From Cyrtodaria siliqua (Eukaryota; Mollusca; Bivalvia; Adapedonta; Hiatellidae): DNA of 64,000 bases. Within the stretch, counting starts at the first letter, position 1. Every line of letters begins with the position of its first letter. The notes under the pieces were generated by a model, which did not search any database, was not told the origin of the DNA, and saw only the letters and a program-made list of their open reading frames with translations. A program made the position numbers and the translations under genes. The stretch is taken from the NCBI GenBank assembly GCA_037043455.1, contig JAWPHD010000233.1, positions 310,001-374,000 on the forward strand. Reading direction: 5' to 3'. Positions 23,901-33,075 of the stretch are shown one piece after another.

Positions 23901-25603
23901 GTCACTACAAACTTGTTTTTTAAAAATCTATTTTTAGATTTGGCGGCCATCTTAGATTTCACATCAACATGAATTTTTGCTAGGATCAACTAGATTTCAT
24001 GGGCAACATTTCTGTAAAGTTTCATGAAAATCCATTCAGTAGTTTCGGAGGAGTAGTCGCTACAAAAAAAAGTTTACGGACAGACAAACGGACGCCGCAC
24101 CACGGCATAATGGACATTTTTTTGAAAGAATTTTTATCTTTTAAAGTTTTCCTGAAATTTATCCCAGAGTTTTATCTTTTAAAGTTTTCCTGAAATTTAT
24201 CCCAGAGTATTTATCCCAGACTCTGGGATAAATTTCAGGAAAACTTAAAAAGATAAAAATGTGCATCATTATTGTCTTACAATACTCTGGCAGAGTAATT
24301 ATAAGGCCATTTTTTTTTTATTAATTGATTTACGGATTTTTTTCCTAAAAGTTGAGGGTAGGAGGAGGGAAAAAAAATAACAATAAAATTAAGATGGTGA
24401 CCAAAAAATGCCATTTTAATATGTTACTGTAGTATTTCATACCTCGACGAAACACATAAAAATAACATTCAATTCTTAAATTTTTAACCAACGTTATTTC
24501 ACAGTTTGAATTAGCACTTTCATACATCCAAAAATCATTGTTTTTGCTTCTTTGTTTTTTTAGCATTCCGTGTGGATGATTTTAAGGCTCTGTTGAAGCA
24601 GGAGAGGCAGATAGGTCTCACAATACTGAAAGTTTCTCTCAGTTGCCTGACTTCATACCTTTTTTTTTGGTTTCGGCAAAACTTGCAGTCGGCGGGTCCG
24701 TAAATCTAAAAATCAAAAAACTCTGGCCTAATGGGAGTAATAATAATTATAATGAGAATAATTTCCAAAAGATTAAGCTATAAACTAGGTTTAAAGCATC
24801 TAGTGCTTAATTTATATAGTTCATGAGAAGGCGTGTAAATGTAACAATCACTATATTAAGTTATCTGCCCTTTACTTGGAGGGTCAAGGTCACTTCCTCA
24901 TTTGCTTTGTCACATTGCAATGTACCACCCAAGTCAAGATACAACTATAAGCAAAGTTTGAAAAGCCTAGTGCATACAATTTGTGAGAAAATGACCTAAA
25001 CGCAAGTCCATGTCCCAATATGGGTGAAGTATGAATAAGATGCATAATGCTATAAGAAGTCCCAAACCAAAATTATAGATATATACATGCTTACATGCAA
25101 ACCTAGATCTGCCTTTATTGCACAATTTATGGGCCATCGCAATGTGTGTTCCATGGGAGCCCAGAATTTGCAGAAGACAAAATTTCTTACCCAACCCTTT
25201 ACAACATACTATAAGGAAACCAATTCCAAAATTTAGTTCAGCTAGGACAAGAAATGTAACCTGTAAACACAGCTTACACGCAAAATTTGATGTGAAACAG
25301 ACACATTTTAAGGGCTATCAGAATGTAATACTTGGTTGCTTACGAGCGCTCAAAAAAGAGGCTTTGCTTTAGTTCATATTCAGATACACACTAAACTCAA
25401 TAATATGTCTGAAGCCTACTGCACTTGGCAGTTGCATGCTAATTTAAATTATGTTTGAAACCTTCGATATCGTCTTCATTCAACTTCTCTTCTTCATCGT
25501 CATATTCTTCGTCGCTGTCCAGCGAATGCTTCTCTTTGAAACGCCTTGGCCCTTTCGATTTCTCAGTTCCGGCATCAGCAAATTCTACCTTTCGCTTAGA
25601 CAT
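11725..25603 (-). CDS. CD2BP2: CD2BP2, CD2 cytoplasmic tail-binding protein 2 / U5 snRNP 52K (complete, 5 exons)
   Basis: The coding sequence is join 25603-25462, 19612-19491, 18841-18708, 13227-12803 and 11933-11725 on the minus strand. All introns are GT-AG and the phases agree, giving 1032 bases or 343 residues, close to the roughly 340 residues usual for the family. Known role: a component of the U5 snRNP and free 35S complex that binds U5-15K (Dim1/TXNL4A) and proline-rich PPG ligands through its GYF domain; it leaves as the tri-snRNP forms. Visible features are a basic N terminus (MSKRKVEF), the [15 protein letters not shown] acid motif (about residues 25-39), the [16 protein letters not shown] block (exon 2), DEWMDNIDW (exon 3), and a C-terminal GYF domain (about 284-343) with [27 protein letters not shown] and a final [10 protein letters not shown]. 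The GYF tripeptide reads DYF here. The introns carry two large minisatellites and several transposons. Confidence 0.95.
12230..12700. repeat. Degenerate ~115-bp tandem array in CD2BP2 intron 4
   Basis: Three units share 'gcggacaaggtttttcat', 'cctttgacctactgacct' and 'gtttcatgatatttgcttca'. The array ends in 'acagacagacatggcg' and a small hairpin (cctaaac...gtttagcagg) near 12646-12666, again a purine-tract-plus-hairpin end. Two TGACCTTTGACCT boxes (12252-12264, 12489-12501) are nuclear-receptor DR1-like on the minus strand. Confidence 0.6.
12803..13227 (-). CDS. CD2BP2: CD2BP2 coding exon 4
   Basis: The acceptor is ACTTTTCAG and the donor is AAAAG|GTATGT. The exon encodes about 142 residues beginning [20 protein letters not shown], a family-conserved block. 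A Lys/Gln/Ser-rich linker, a helical [20 protein letters not shown] segment and an acidic [15 protein letters not shown] stretch follow. Confidence 0.93.
13582..18046. repeat. 46-bp minisatellite, about 97 copies, in CD2BP2 intron 3
   Basis: The unit is 'agagctggttatggctcc' + 'atacagagacaagagctggg' + 'agtcatcg', 46 bases. Variants differ at atCg/atTg, gGCtat/gGTtat/gATtat and gAct/gGct. At about 14350-14745 the array alternates two variants as a 92-bp higher-order unit. From about 14920 an extra 10-base partial unit (agagctattg) recurs at 14920, 15295, 15445, 15870 and 16110. Because 46 is not a multiple of 3, open frames appear in every phase, but they are array by-products. Confidence 0.95.
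18047..18707. other. CD2BP2 intron 3 remainder
   Basis: Unique-looking AT-rich intron sequence between the 46-bp array and exon 3. No RNA gene or repeat boundary is recognised. Confidence 0.5.
18708..18841 (-). CDS. CD2BP2: CD2BP2 coding exon 3
   Basis: The acceptor is ATTATACAG and the donor is ACAG|GTATGA. The exon encodes [20 protein letters not shown], a lysine run, an acidic serine stretch (EDSDSESEP) and LDLKPIYR. It ends in phase 2. Confidence 0.93.
19057..19257 (-). mobile_element. tRNA-derived SINE in CD2BP2 intron 2
   Basis: On the minus strand the head carries TGGCCTTATGGTTAACACC (A-box-like) and GTGTCGATTCTTA (B-box-like). The body 'ggaggtatacagtactggtt' / 'ctacccaggaaaaataggtg' follows, and the 3' end is TGTGTTGAAAATGACGTAAA then ACACCAT. 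The body recurs at 52505-52620 and as a fragment near 41575-41615. It is inserted in the host gene in the same orientation as transcription. Confidence 0.6.
19491..19612 (-). CDS. CD2BP2: CD2BP2 coding exon 2
   Basis: The acceptor is TTTTCAAAG and the donor is AAG|GTAATT. The exon encodes [20 protein letters not shown] and the conserved [11 protein letters not shown] block. It lies between the 46-bp minisatellite intron and the 40-bp minisatellite intron. Confidence 0.93.
19645..21290. repeat. 40-bp minisatellite, roughly 40 copies, in CD2BP2 intron 1
   Basis: The unit is 'gaggagtgagattatgccat' + 'acatgtcaactctcctacat', 40 bases. A 36-base variant lacks one GAGG, and a 'catgcatggacac' variant alternates with the main type around 20521-20700 as a higher-order pair. 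Each unit can form a small CTCC...GGAG hairpin. The 3' end decays after 21050. Stray units lie at 22110-22155. It starts about 30 bases upstream (in transcription terms) of exon 2. Confidence 0.95.
21730..21850 (+). other. tRNA-like sequence (pseudogene or SINE head)
   Basis: The A-box-like 'tttagcacagttggcagcg' (about 21738-21756) is followed about 55 bases on by a T-arm-like GGGTT...AACCC with 'acgagttc' between. The spacing is too long for an ordinary tRNA without an intron, and no clean acceptor stem is seen. Confidence 0.3.
22505..22640 (+). mobile_element. SINE-like repeat R-A, partial, opposite orientation
   Basis: The segment 'ggggtagaatacaaccactg' + 'caaatcccactagaggcacc', then 'gctcattcaaggtcttcatt' and 'gtggaaacgtgg', is the reverse complement of the distal part of the R-A copies at 4711 and 11135. 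It lies in CD2BP2 intron 1. Confidence 0.55.
22661..24110 (+). mobile_element. F3 tandem-array element, second copy, 3' hairpin lost
   Basis: The 5' end (aactagaggtcaatgacctt, gaagctctactgatagg) matches 9301. About four ~300-bp units follow. At about 23238-23450 the array is broken by unrelated AT-rich sequence with TACCTACCTACC. The array ends at CGGACGCCGCACCACGGCAT and then unrelated sequence, so the terminal hairpin is missing. It lies in CD2BP2 intron 1, antisense to the gene. Confidence 0.7.
24131..24262. repeat. Direct-plus-inverted repeat with ~38-base hairpin arms
   Basis: The unit 'tttatcttttaaagttttcc' + 'tgaaatttatcccagagt' occurs twice in tandem (24133-24170, 24171-24208). After an 11-base spacer it occurs once inverted (about 24220-24258) with almost no mismatch. 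The inner pair can fold into a very stable cruciform. Confidence 0.85.
25040..25340 (+). mobile_element. F2 array fragment in CD2BP2 intron 1
   Basis: The sequence 'gttccatgggagcccagaat', 'ctataaggaaaccaattcca', 'gtaaacacagcttacacgca' and 'acacattttaagggctatca' matches the F2 array units at 5960-6480. Neither element end is kept. Confidence 0.6.
25462..25603 (-). CDS. CD2BP2: CD2BP2 coding exon 1
   Basis: The start codon is at 25601-25603 and opens [10 protein letters not shown]; no in-frame ATG lies upstream near the promoter. The exon encodes residues 1-47 plus one base and ends AATGAAGACGATATCGAAG before a GT donor. It contains the basic nuclear-type N terminus and the acidic [11 protein letters not shown] run conserved in the family. 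Confidence 0.93.
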
Positions 25604-25639
25604 TGTTGTTAATCTCTAAACACGCTCGTTTACAATAAG

Positions 25640-25700
25640 ATTTTTAAACACAATTTCAAATCAAATGTGTGCGAAACTTTAACCGGAAGTTAGCGTTTGC
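25640..25700 (-). promoter_or_regulatory. Probable CD2BP2 promoter with ETS site
   Basis: ACTTCCGGTT on the minus strand (25681-25690; CCGGAAGT on plus) is an ETS/GABP-type site about 80 bases upstream of the ATG. This is the usual place in TATA-less housekeeping promoters. No TATA box is evident. A second TTCCGG lies at about 25800. The transcription start itself is not determined. Confidence 0.5.
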
Positions 25701-25795
25701 CTTGTCGGTGTTCTATACGGACCACTATTCATGTGAGAATCCCGCTATCATTGCTTTGGCAATAACCTTGGGAATACCCACAGTTTAATTTGGAG

Positions 25796-27190
25796 GATTT
25801 CCGGTAATGCAAGCGAGCGATCAAAATTGCCGGAATTGACATATGTGTTCAACATTGTGCATGATTGTTTTTGTATTTAAAAAAAACAAGAATGTCATTT
25901 GCTGGCCAATTGACCAAAGCGACTGTTCCCAGAATTTGGCCATCGGTCTTGCCGACTTTAAATACAATTTATCTTATTTTATCTTATACGCATGTTTGAG
26001 AAATCCTTTCTGCCGTATGAAATTCATGTGGGAGAAATAAATCGCATAACACATGTAGATGCTATTTATTTTTTAAATATTCAGACCTTTACACTTAGCT
26101 TGTGAATTTTCCAGCCATAGATATCTGACGTAGATATGCGAATTTCTAGACACAAATAAAGTATATTGAAAAGGATGTATTGCAAAAAAAAATCACGACA
26201 ATACAGGTGTGCAACCTACACTGCAGGCGTGCTATGAAATAATAACAAAGTGTTTTTTGTTTTAAATACTTACCCATTTCATTTATTACTGTGCCATTTT
26301 AAACCATGTGCTTCGTCTGTTTTCTAAACCTTGCGAATTTCAAGTCGGTGCAAACTTTGAACCAAATATGAAGGGAGCTCCAATTATTTGATTTTATTAG
26401 TTCTTACGGCTTAGAGTCCGTAATATTCTAAGCCATAATCTAAGCTCTAAAAAATAATAAAATAGTACTAACAGGAGCGCCAACTTAACGAATCTCAATT
26501 GAAACTCTCTTCAGAAAATTGAGCCATGGTAGAGAGGTCTAATTAAACAGAGGTTTAATTGAATTAGACCACTCTTCAATTGAACTGAACCTCTATTCAC
26601 TTGAGTTGGACCGATGTCAAATTGCAACTGAATTGGACCGTGATCTTATTCAACTGAAGACATGCTCATTTTAATTGCAGAGAATTCAAATTCAGTTGAA
26701 GGGAGGTCTTATTCTCAAGGCGGGGAATCACGTGGTTTCGGAGAATATGTCTCCTTAGAAAATGGCGTCAGATTCTGAGATAGAGCCCGATTAAATGAAA
26801 AAAATAGGTGATAACTTTTATTGTTCAATGTCTGTCTATCCGAGACCCACCCTATCATATGCCACGTAGGAAGCGATTTCTTCCGCCGCCCTGGGAATCA
26901 ACATTATCAGAGTTTGTCCGAAATGTTTCAAATTTTCAACAATTTTTAGGATAGAGTACATTAACAAACTATATTTTGGGTATAAACTATATGTTACAAC
27001 GTAGAATTATAATCCAAACATATATCGATGCTTTTGTTTGGGCACAAAGAGAATGCAGGAGCATGTCTGAGCGTTTCTGGTGGCAATATTATTATATAGA
27101 AGAGGAAATTGGATTTAAAATTTTAGGATAGGTACCGTAATAAAGATATTTTGGATATATTCCGTTAGTTAAAAATCATTGTGGGATATA
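25796..27190. repeat. Left arm of long inverted repeat
   Basis: The sequence from 'ccggtaatgcaagcgagcga' (about 25801) to 'gtgggatatatacc' (about 27190) reappears inverted at 41985-44092, in the same order but with extra DNA in the right arm. It includes 'cacgtggtttcgg', 'tccgagacccaccctatcat' and many TTCAATTGAA-type boxes (26490-26710). At 25884 it also contains an F4-type 5' end (AAACAAGAATGTCATTTGCT). It begins about 190 bases upstream of the CD2BP2 ATG. Confidence 0.75.
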
Positions 27191-27349
27191 TACCGCCAAA
27201 CCTTCGAGGAATCTTACACCAGGCCTGAAACCACCGACCTAATTGTTATTATGTCTTGTGCTGGAATTCACTAACCGTTCTTTAAATTTTTCTTACACTT
27301 GAGCTCAAGTACTAAGATTTCGTTCACTAATATTCATGTGACCTTCTAA

Positions 27350-27600
27350 CCTAGAGTGTGATTGTCACAACATTAGTAGTAGTATTCCACTAGCGTTCAC
27401 ATTCTGCAGGAGTGTGTGGTGTGAGATTTTCTCAGTGCCATATAATGCGATTTCCACAACAGAAGTAGCAGCTTTCCAACATGTTTCACGTTCCGCGGAA
27501 GTGTGTGATGTCAAATAAACTCTGTCTATCGAGTGTGATTGCCACAACAATAGTAGTAGTATTTCACTAGCTCTCACGTTCTGTCAGAGGGTGTGGTTTA
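27350..27600. repeat. Degenerate ~93-bp tandem repeat, about 3 copies
   Basis: The unit contains 'gagtgtgattg(t/c)cacaaca', 'tagtagtagtatt(c/t)cactag' and 'cacgttctg..ggagtgtgt'. It is a short decayed array with no gene. Confidence 0.55.
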
Positions 27601-28350
27601 CCCAGTAAAATCTTGAGAGTGATAAACTCGGCCACTTAAACTGAATACACTTCAAAAACGATCAGGTTTTGATGAGGTTTTTGTGTCGACAAGTATCCAT
27701 TTACAGTGCAATAGCTGAAGTATATATATGCAATAATTTCACCATATCACCTATATTCCGTTTATAAATTAATGTGTATCTTACGACATCATTATCTTAA
27801 AGTCATTAACATGTACCATCATTTTAAAACAGTTGTTTGTTTTAATGCTTTTATCAAACTGATATTAATCATATTAATCGGTTAAATAAACTTTAATCAA
27901 TTTATTGCAAATACTACTATTTTAGAAAAATCATGACGTTTCTAGACATGTTTTAGTCTGTTTTTGTACCATTGATTTAATCACGTTTGTATATACTGTA
28001 AATATATTCTGTTTTGTTTGAGGACCATATATTGGACTGGCTACTAGCCAAATATGTAATCCTTTTGAAATAAAGATATTAGTATTGTTATTATTATAAG
28101 CAATTGTATGAAGTTGCTATTTATTTGTATTTATCTTATTTATACATAGCAACATTTTTATCAACGTCTATGAATATCAAAACAACGTCAGTACGACCTG
28201 TATAAGATTGATTAGCATTGCATTGTAGCAAAGGGTATTATTATAAGATCTGTTGTATAAATGATCGGCCAAACAGTTTTGACTATAAGCTCTCCTTGTA
28301 CATGTAATTCAGCAGGTATTGAATTGCTTTTCGGTCAATAGTAAAAGGTA

Positions 28351-28393
<43 letters not shown>
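28351..28393 (+). repeat. Poly-G tract, 43 uninterrupted G
   Basis: Forty-three consecutive G bases follow 'aaaaggta' and precede 'tttaaaac'. It is a strong G-quadruplex candidate, and its exact length is likely to be uncertain in the assembly. Confidence 0.95.
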
Positions 28394-28395
<2 letters not shown>

Positions 28396-29071
28396 TAAAA
28401 CAGGTTCTAGAGTGCCCCAAACCTTACACCCACGCCAGCCCCCTGTGTGTATGTATTAGGTTTAAATGTTATTTTTCAATTGTGTAGATTTAAACCTATC
28501 TAAAAAATCTGTATTCGAATATTTCCCCCGAAAAAGCAACAATATCTATGAAGACAAATCCAAACATTAAAATAGTCCTTAAACAGGGACCAATTCTATG
28601 TTTGCATTTTATGCGTTATGGATGGGATCCAAGGGATTCCCCTTTCAGTATGTATTACCGTTAATTTAAAATCAATCATATTGTTTACACTAATATATAT
28701 CTGATATTACAGGGACCACCAGTTCGATACAGCTGAAAGAAAATATTAGCTGGTCGGAAGAAGGATGGGACAGTCTCAACGAGAGGCAATTCTTTGCAAA
28801 AATGTGCAATTGGAGTTCGGTGGGAGAAAGCTCGATGCAATGTCTTAAAGATGCTACCCACGTATTCCCTCGGGCCTTGCTCCAAAGAAATAGTGTTGGG
28901 CCTAAGTTTGATATGCCTTCAGTTATTTTAAATCAAGACCACAGTCGAATCAGGCGTTTTTAAATGGTTAAAAATACAGAGACAATGTCACAAGGAATAT
29001 ATAGAAATATGATATATATATATAGGAATAGAATATGATTAAATGTGTTTGTTTAAATTATTTATTTATTT

Positions 29072-29135
29072 CGTGCCATCGCCATCATACCATCGCGCAT
29101 CGACTTGTAAAGGTCAATACGCGATGGTACGATGG
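29072..29135. repeat. Imperfect palindrome with CCATCGCG arms
   Basis: The left arm 'ccatcgccatcataccatcg' + 'cg' is mirrored by 'cgcgatggtacgatggcc' across a ~24-base loop (catcgacttgtaaaggtcaa...). It is a small MITE-like or structural repeat. Confidence 0.65.
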
Positions 29136-29209
29136 CCCTAACGGAACACCGTAGAAATATCAGGTTGAAATTATAATGTAGAAATACATCTTTTGGTAGG
29201 ATAATTTAG

Positions 29210-29392
29210 AGGTGTGAAATAAAAAGGTCATTTTACAGTGTTGAGTATAATACTGAATTCAACTGGACTCGTACCCAGCATACATAATTCATATTTGGAC
29301 TCGGTTTCGCCTCGTCCAAATATGGATTCACATCCAATAGAATTCAGTATTGTACATAACACTGTAAAATAACCTCATAAATCACCTTAAAA
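29210..29392. repeat. Fold-back MITE, ~180 bp
   Basis: The left arm contains 'attttacagtgttgagtata', 'atactgaattcaa' and 'catatttggac'. The right arm is its inverse (gtccaaatatg, 'gaattcagtattgtacataa', 'cactgtaaaat'). The short centre is 'tcggtttcgcctc'. Outer matches extend to 'aggtg...caccttaa', so nearly the whole unit is a palindrome. Confidence 0.8.
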
Positions 29393-30023
29393 CATGCCGC
29401 AATTATTTAATTTGAGAATACGAAGATAATTATCAGAGAACCAGACTTGTTAACAAACTGAAACAACTAATTAACACAATATAAACGTTTATCGTCATTT
29501 GTTTATAAACACAACTTTAACCCCTCCAACCCTCATGCACAACTAGACATCATGCCGATGTTTCCTGCCAATTTTCGTCGAAAACCAACAAGCGGTTAAG
29601 GAGGAGTAGTGCCAACAACAAATTGAAAGTTAAAATTTCAAAGGCCATAACACAAAAGCGATATGCATAATTTGAAATCATACCAATGCTTCGATCTGTC
29701 AAATTTTCTCAAAATCCAACAATGTATATAAGAGGAGTAGCGGCGACAATAAATGTATAGTAAAAATGTCAAAGAGCCGTAACTCCGTCAAAAATAAGCG
29801 AAGTGATACGCACAACTAAACATCATACTGATGCTTCCTGTCAAGTTTCACCGAAATCCAAAAAGCCGTTTAGGAGAAGTAGCGACAACAAATTGATAGT
29901 AAAAATTTCAAATGGCCATAACTCAAAAGTCATCGAACCGGAACACAAAAGTGATTTTCAACACCAGACATTATACCAATGCTTCCAGTCAAATTTCTTC
30001 GAAATCCTGCAAGTCGCTTAGGA

Positions 30024-33000
30024 ATTGAATTGAATTGAATGTTGTTTAACGGCTCATCAACACAGTATAGGTTATTTAGAGCCGCCCCAGAGAGAGGGGA
30101 AGGATACATAGGAATCCGGGAACCTGCCCTACACTTATTATCGAATAGATTCCTATGGTTTAAACATATTTTATTGCATTTTTTTTAACAAAGTATGCAA
30201 ATGGGTCGGGCCACAAGTTCTTACAACATTAGTTACGGCCCTTCCCAATACAATTTAAATTACAAAGAGCAATTTTAATGTTATGGCTATAGTAAACATA
30301 TTAAGTAACAATGAATACAGAAACTAAATGAATTAAAGTTTACAAATGTAGACGTAAACAGTTGTCACAATAGTTGGGTGAAAGAAAAGAAAAAAGAAAA
30401 GAAGGAGGAGAAGACGACAGAATATGTTTAATAAGAGTACATAGGGTCAGTCCGAACACACTGCTGAGTTGTTTTAATACACTAGTTAAAACGCCTGGTG
30501 TCTCTTATATATGTTTGCACAGCTAAAAAAACAATTTCATTTTCTTTATCACTAAAATTTGTATTGCCAATACACAATTTGTCAACGTTCAACGGATGGA
30601 AGAGTCTGGTTGATATAAACAGGTCACGCCTCTGCTCAGTAAATCGACAACATTTAAAAAGAAAATGTTCAGCATCTTCTTTGTCTTGTCCACAGTCGCA
30701 TGTTGGTGATAATCGTAAATGGTTCAAATACAAATCACCATTAAGGTTGCTGCATAAGTTTCGAATGCGAGCATGAATTACAGAAAGTGATCGTAAGCCG
30801 CATAAATAAAACGACGGGACAGTGGGACGCTTAAACATTGTATTGAGGAGACAACATTTAAATGCCTTTAAAGATACTAATTCACGAACATGTGTAGGTA
30901 GATTATTCCAAAGACTTAATGACGAGGGGATAAATGATTTGGAAAATAATTCTGTTCTCCTTATCGGTGTTACGTAGTCATCGGAGTTCCTCAAGTTGTA
31001 ATTATTAATATCTCTAACAAACGGAGGAAACAAGTTATTTACACTCTCAGGCAACATTTTATTTTTAGCTTTAAATACAGTTATGAGTTTCTGAAATGTT
31101 CGTCTGTCTGCTAGCAAAAGCCATCCAATTTCGACGATTAATTTGTTAATAGATACGGATCGAGTCAAACCGGTAACAATACGCGCAGCTTCATATTGCA
31201 GTTGTTCTAAAGAGTTTCTCTCACCGACAGTACAACCGTCCCACACTGTGGAAGCATATTCTAAAATTGGTCGCATATATGATATATATACTTGATTCAT
31301 AGTTTTTCGACCTACTTTGTATTTTAAAATTCTCATTAGGCCTAAAACTTTGGATGCTGAGGTTAGAATGTTTTTAATATGTTCATGCCATTTACCATCA
31401 TTACTTATAGTCAGGCCTAGATGTTTGTGATGTTCTACAAATGTAAGTTGTACGTCATTAAAAAATAAATTTGGTTGTCTGATGTTATTTGTTGACGTTA
31501 TAAATAAAACTTCAAACTTCAGTTTTATTTGGATTAAACTTTACTAACCATGTTTTAGCCCATTCAGACATAATTTGCAAGTCATGATTTAATATACCTT
31601 CCATATCTTCTGTGTTAGAAGTTGCGACTGAAAGCGAGCTATCATCGGCAAATAATCTAGTAATGCTTAACATATGTTCAGCGATATCGTTTATGTAAAT
31701 TAAAAAGAACAAAGGTCCGAGTACTGAACCTTGCGGAACGCCAGCTGTTATTATTTTTAAATCTGATTTGGCATTTCCTATAAAGACTCTCTGTTTTCTT
31801 TTGGAGAGGTAATCTGAAATCCATGATAAAAGTTTGCCATCGATACCATTTTGTTTCAATTTAAATAGTAATGCTTTCCGCCAAACGCGATCAAATGCCT
31901 TAGATATATCAGCAAAGACAATACACATAATTTGTTTTGCATCAAGTGTTTGGCATATTTGATGGTAAATATCTAATAGTTGGTAAACTGTGGAATGACC
32001 CGGTCGGAAACCGAATTGGTTAGCAAAAAGAAAATTGTTAAAGACTAAGAAGTTAAAAACATGTTTAAAAATAATTCTGTCTAAAATCTTTGCAACGCAA
32101 CTAAGTAACGAAATCGGTCTATAGTTACTTGGGGAATTAAAAACTCCCGCTTTAAATAATGGCATAACAATAGCACTTTTCCATAAGTCGGGATAAATGC
32201 TTTCATTAATGGAGCGATTAAAAAGTGTACAGAGTGGTTTTGAAATGGTATTAACTGTTTCTTTCAACATCCTATGACTTATTTCATCCTCTCCACTAGC
32301 CTTGTGCATCACTAAAATCTTAATTATATCTACAATTTCAGATTCCTGTATTACTATATCATCTATTCTCGAATTAGTTCTGTGAAAAAACTGTGGCAAT
32401 CTCGCATCTGAGTCATCAACAGTCGATATTGAAGCAAAGTAATCATTTAAGCAGTCAGCTTTTTCTTTATCAGAAAATGAGTAAATCATTTCACCAGTAT
32501 CTAATGTTGTAACAAGTGGTGGAATAACTTCAGAATTTTTGTTTGACTTTATAAAATGTTTTAAGATTTTCCAGTATTTACGTTGATCTGTGACATTTGC
32601 ATCGCAAATTATATCTTCCAAATTGCTAAAGAAATGTTCCTTGGCATGCTTTTTTAAATTATTTACTTTGTTTCTTAATGATTTGTAAAGTGTCCAATTC
32701 TCGGGTGTATTGGTACTATTAGCTTTTTGTTTTTGGCGGTCACGTTTTCGCGTGACACGTCTTAGTTCGGAATCGTACCATGGTTTATCATTAGGTCTAA
32801 TCGTAACAAGTTTTGACGGAATACATGACTTAACTAAATCTATAAACGTGCTTGTAAAACGTTTGCACGCTACATCAACAGAATCTTCGTTTAAAAAACC
32901 CCAGTCATGAGTTAACAAGAGCGCATTAAGTTTATCAAAATTATCGAATAGATTCCTATGGTTCTTTAACGTGCTCGGTTGTAGACCGATACACGGGACC

Positions 33001-33075
33001 GCCCGCTCGGTTGTAGACCGATACACGGGACCGCCCGGTTTACGTCCCCATCCGACGGACGAGGCTAAGGAAAGC
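30024..33075 (-). mobile_element. SINE-like element with 9-bp target duplication (hosts a LINE)
   Basis: The element has two parts, 30024-30160 and 32964-33075, about 250 bp without the LINE. The minus-strand 5' side reads GCTTTCCTTAGCCTCGTCCG, then GGGGACGTAAACCGGGCGGT, with a ~30-base internal tandem duplication (cggttgtagaccgatacacg) at 32972-33034. The 3' side ends TGTGTTGATGAGCCGTTAAA, then CAACATTC and an (AATTC)n tail. The target duplication CGCTTAGGA is at 30015-30023 and 33076-33084. Confidence 0.8.
30161..32939 (-). mobile_element. 5'-truncated non-LTR retrotransposon (RT domain + C-terminal domain)
   Basis: Minus-strand frame 32939-31512 carries reverse transcriptase: YRPISLLSCVAKILDRI, NQFGFRPGHST, FADISKAFDRVW (first catalytic Asp), AGVPQGSVLGPLFFLIYIND and the catalytic box FADD at 31641-31652 (Phe in place of the usual Tyr). 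Frame 31336-30482 carries the downstream region (SYMRPILEYASTVWDGC) and a Cys/His knuckle (CDCGQDKEDAEHFLFKC). A perfect 7-base tandem duplication (aaacttcaaacttc on plus, 31507-31520) shifts the frame between them. The endonuclease is missing. Flanks are a 23-24 base target duplication (30137-30160 and 32940-32963). The clade is unresolved (CR1/L2/Jockey-like). Confidence 0.9.

Larger units (their letters stand above)
27600..29200. other. No gene recognised; poly-G and a small palindrome
   Basis: AT-rich sequence without recognised exons. The segment about 27900-28100 ends 'gaaataaagatattagtatt', resembling a 3' UTR or LINE tail, but no coding part is attached. A poly-G tract (28351-28393) and a palindrome (about 29072-29135) are listed separately. 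Confidence 0.4.
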
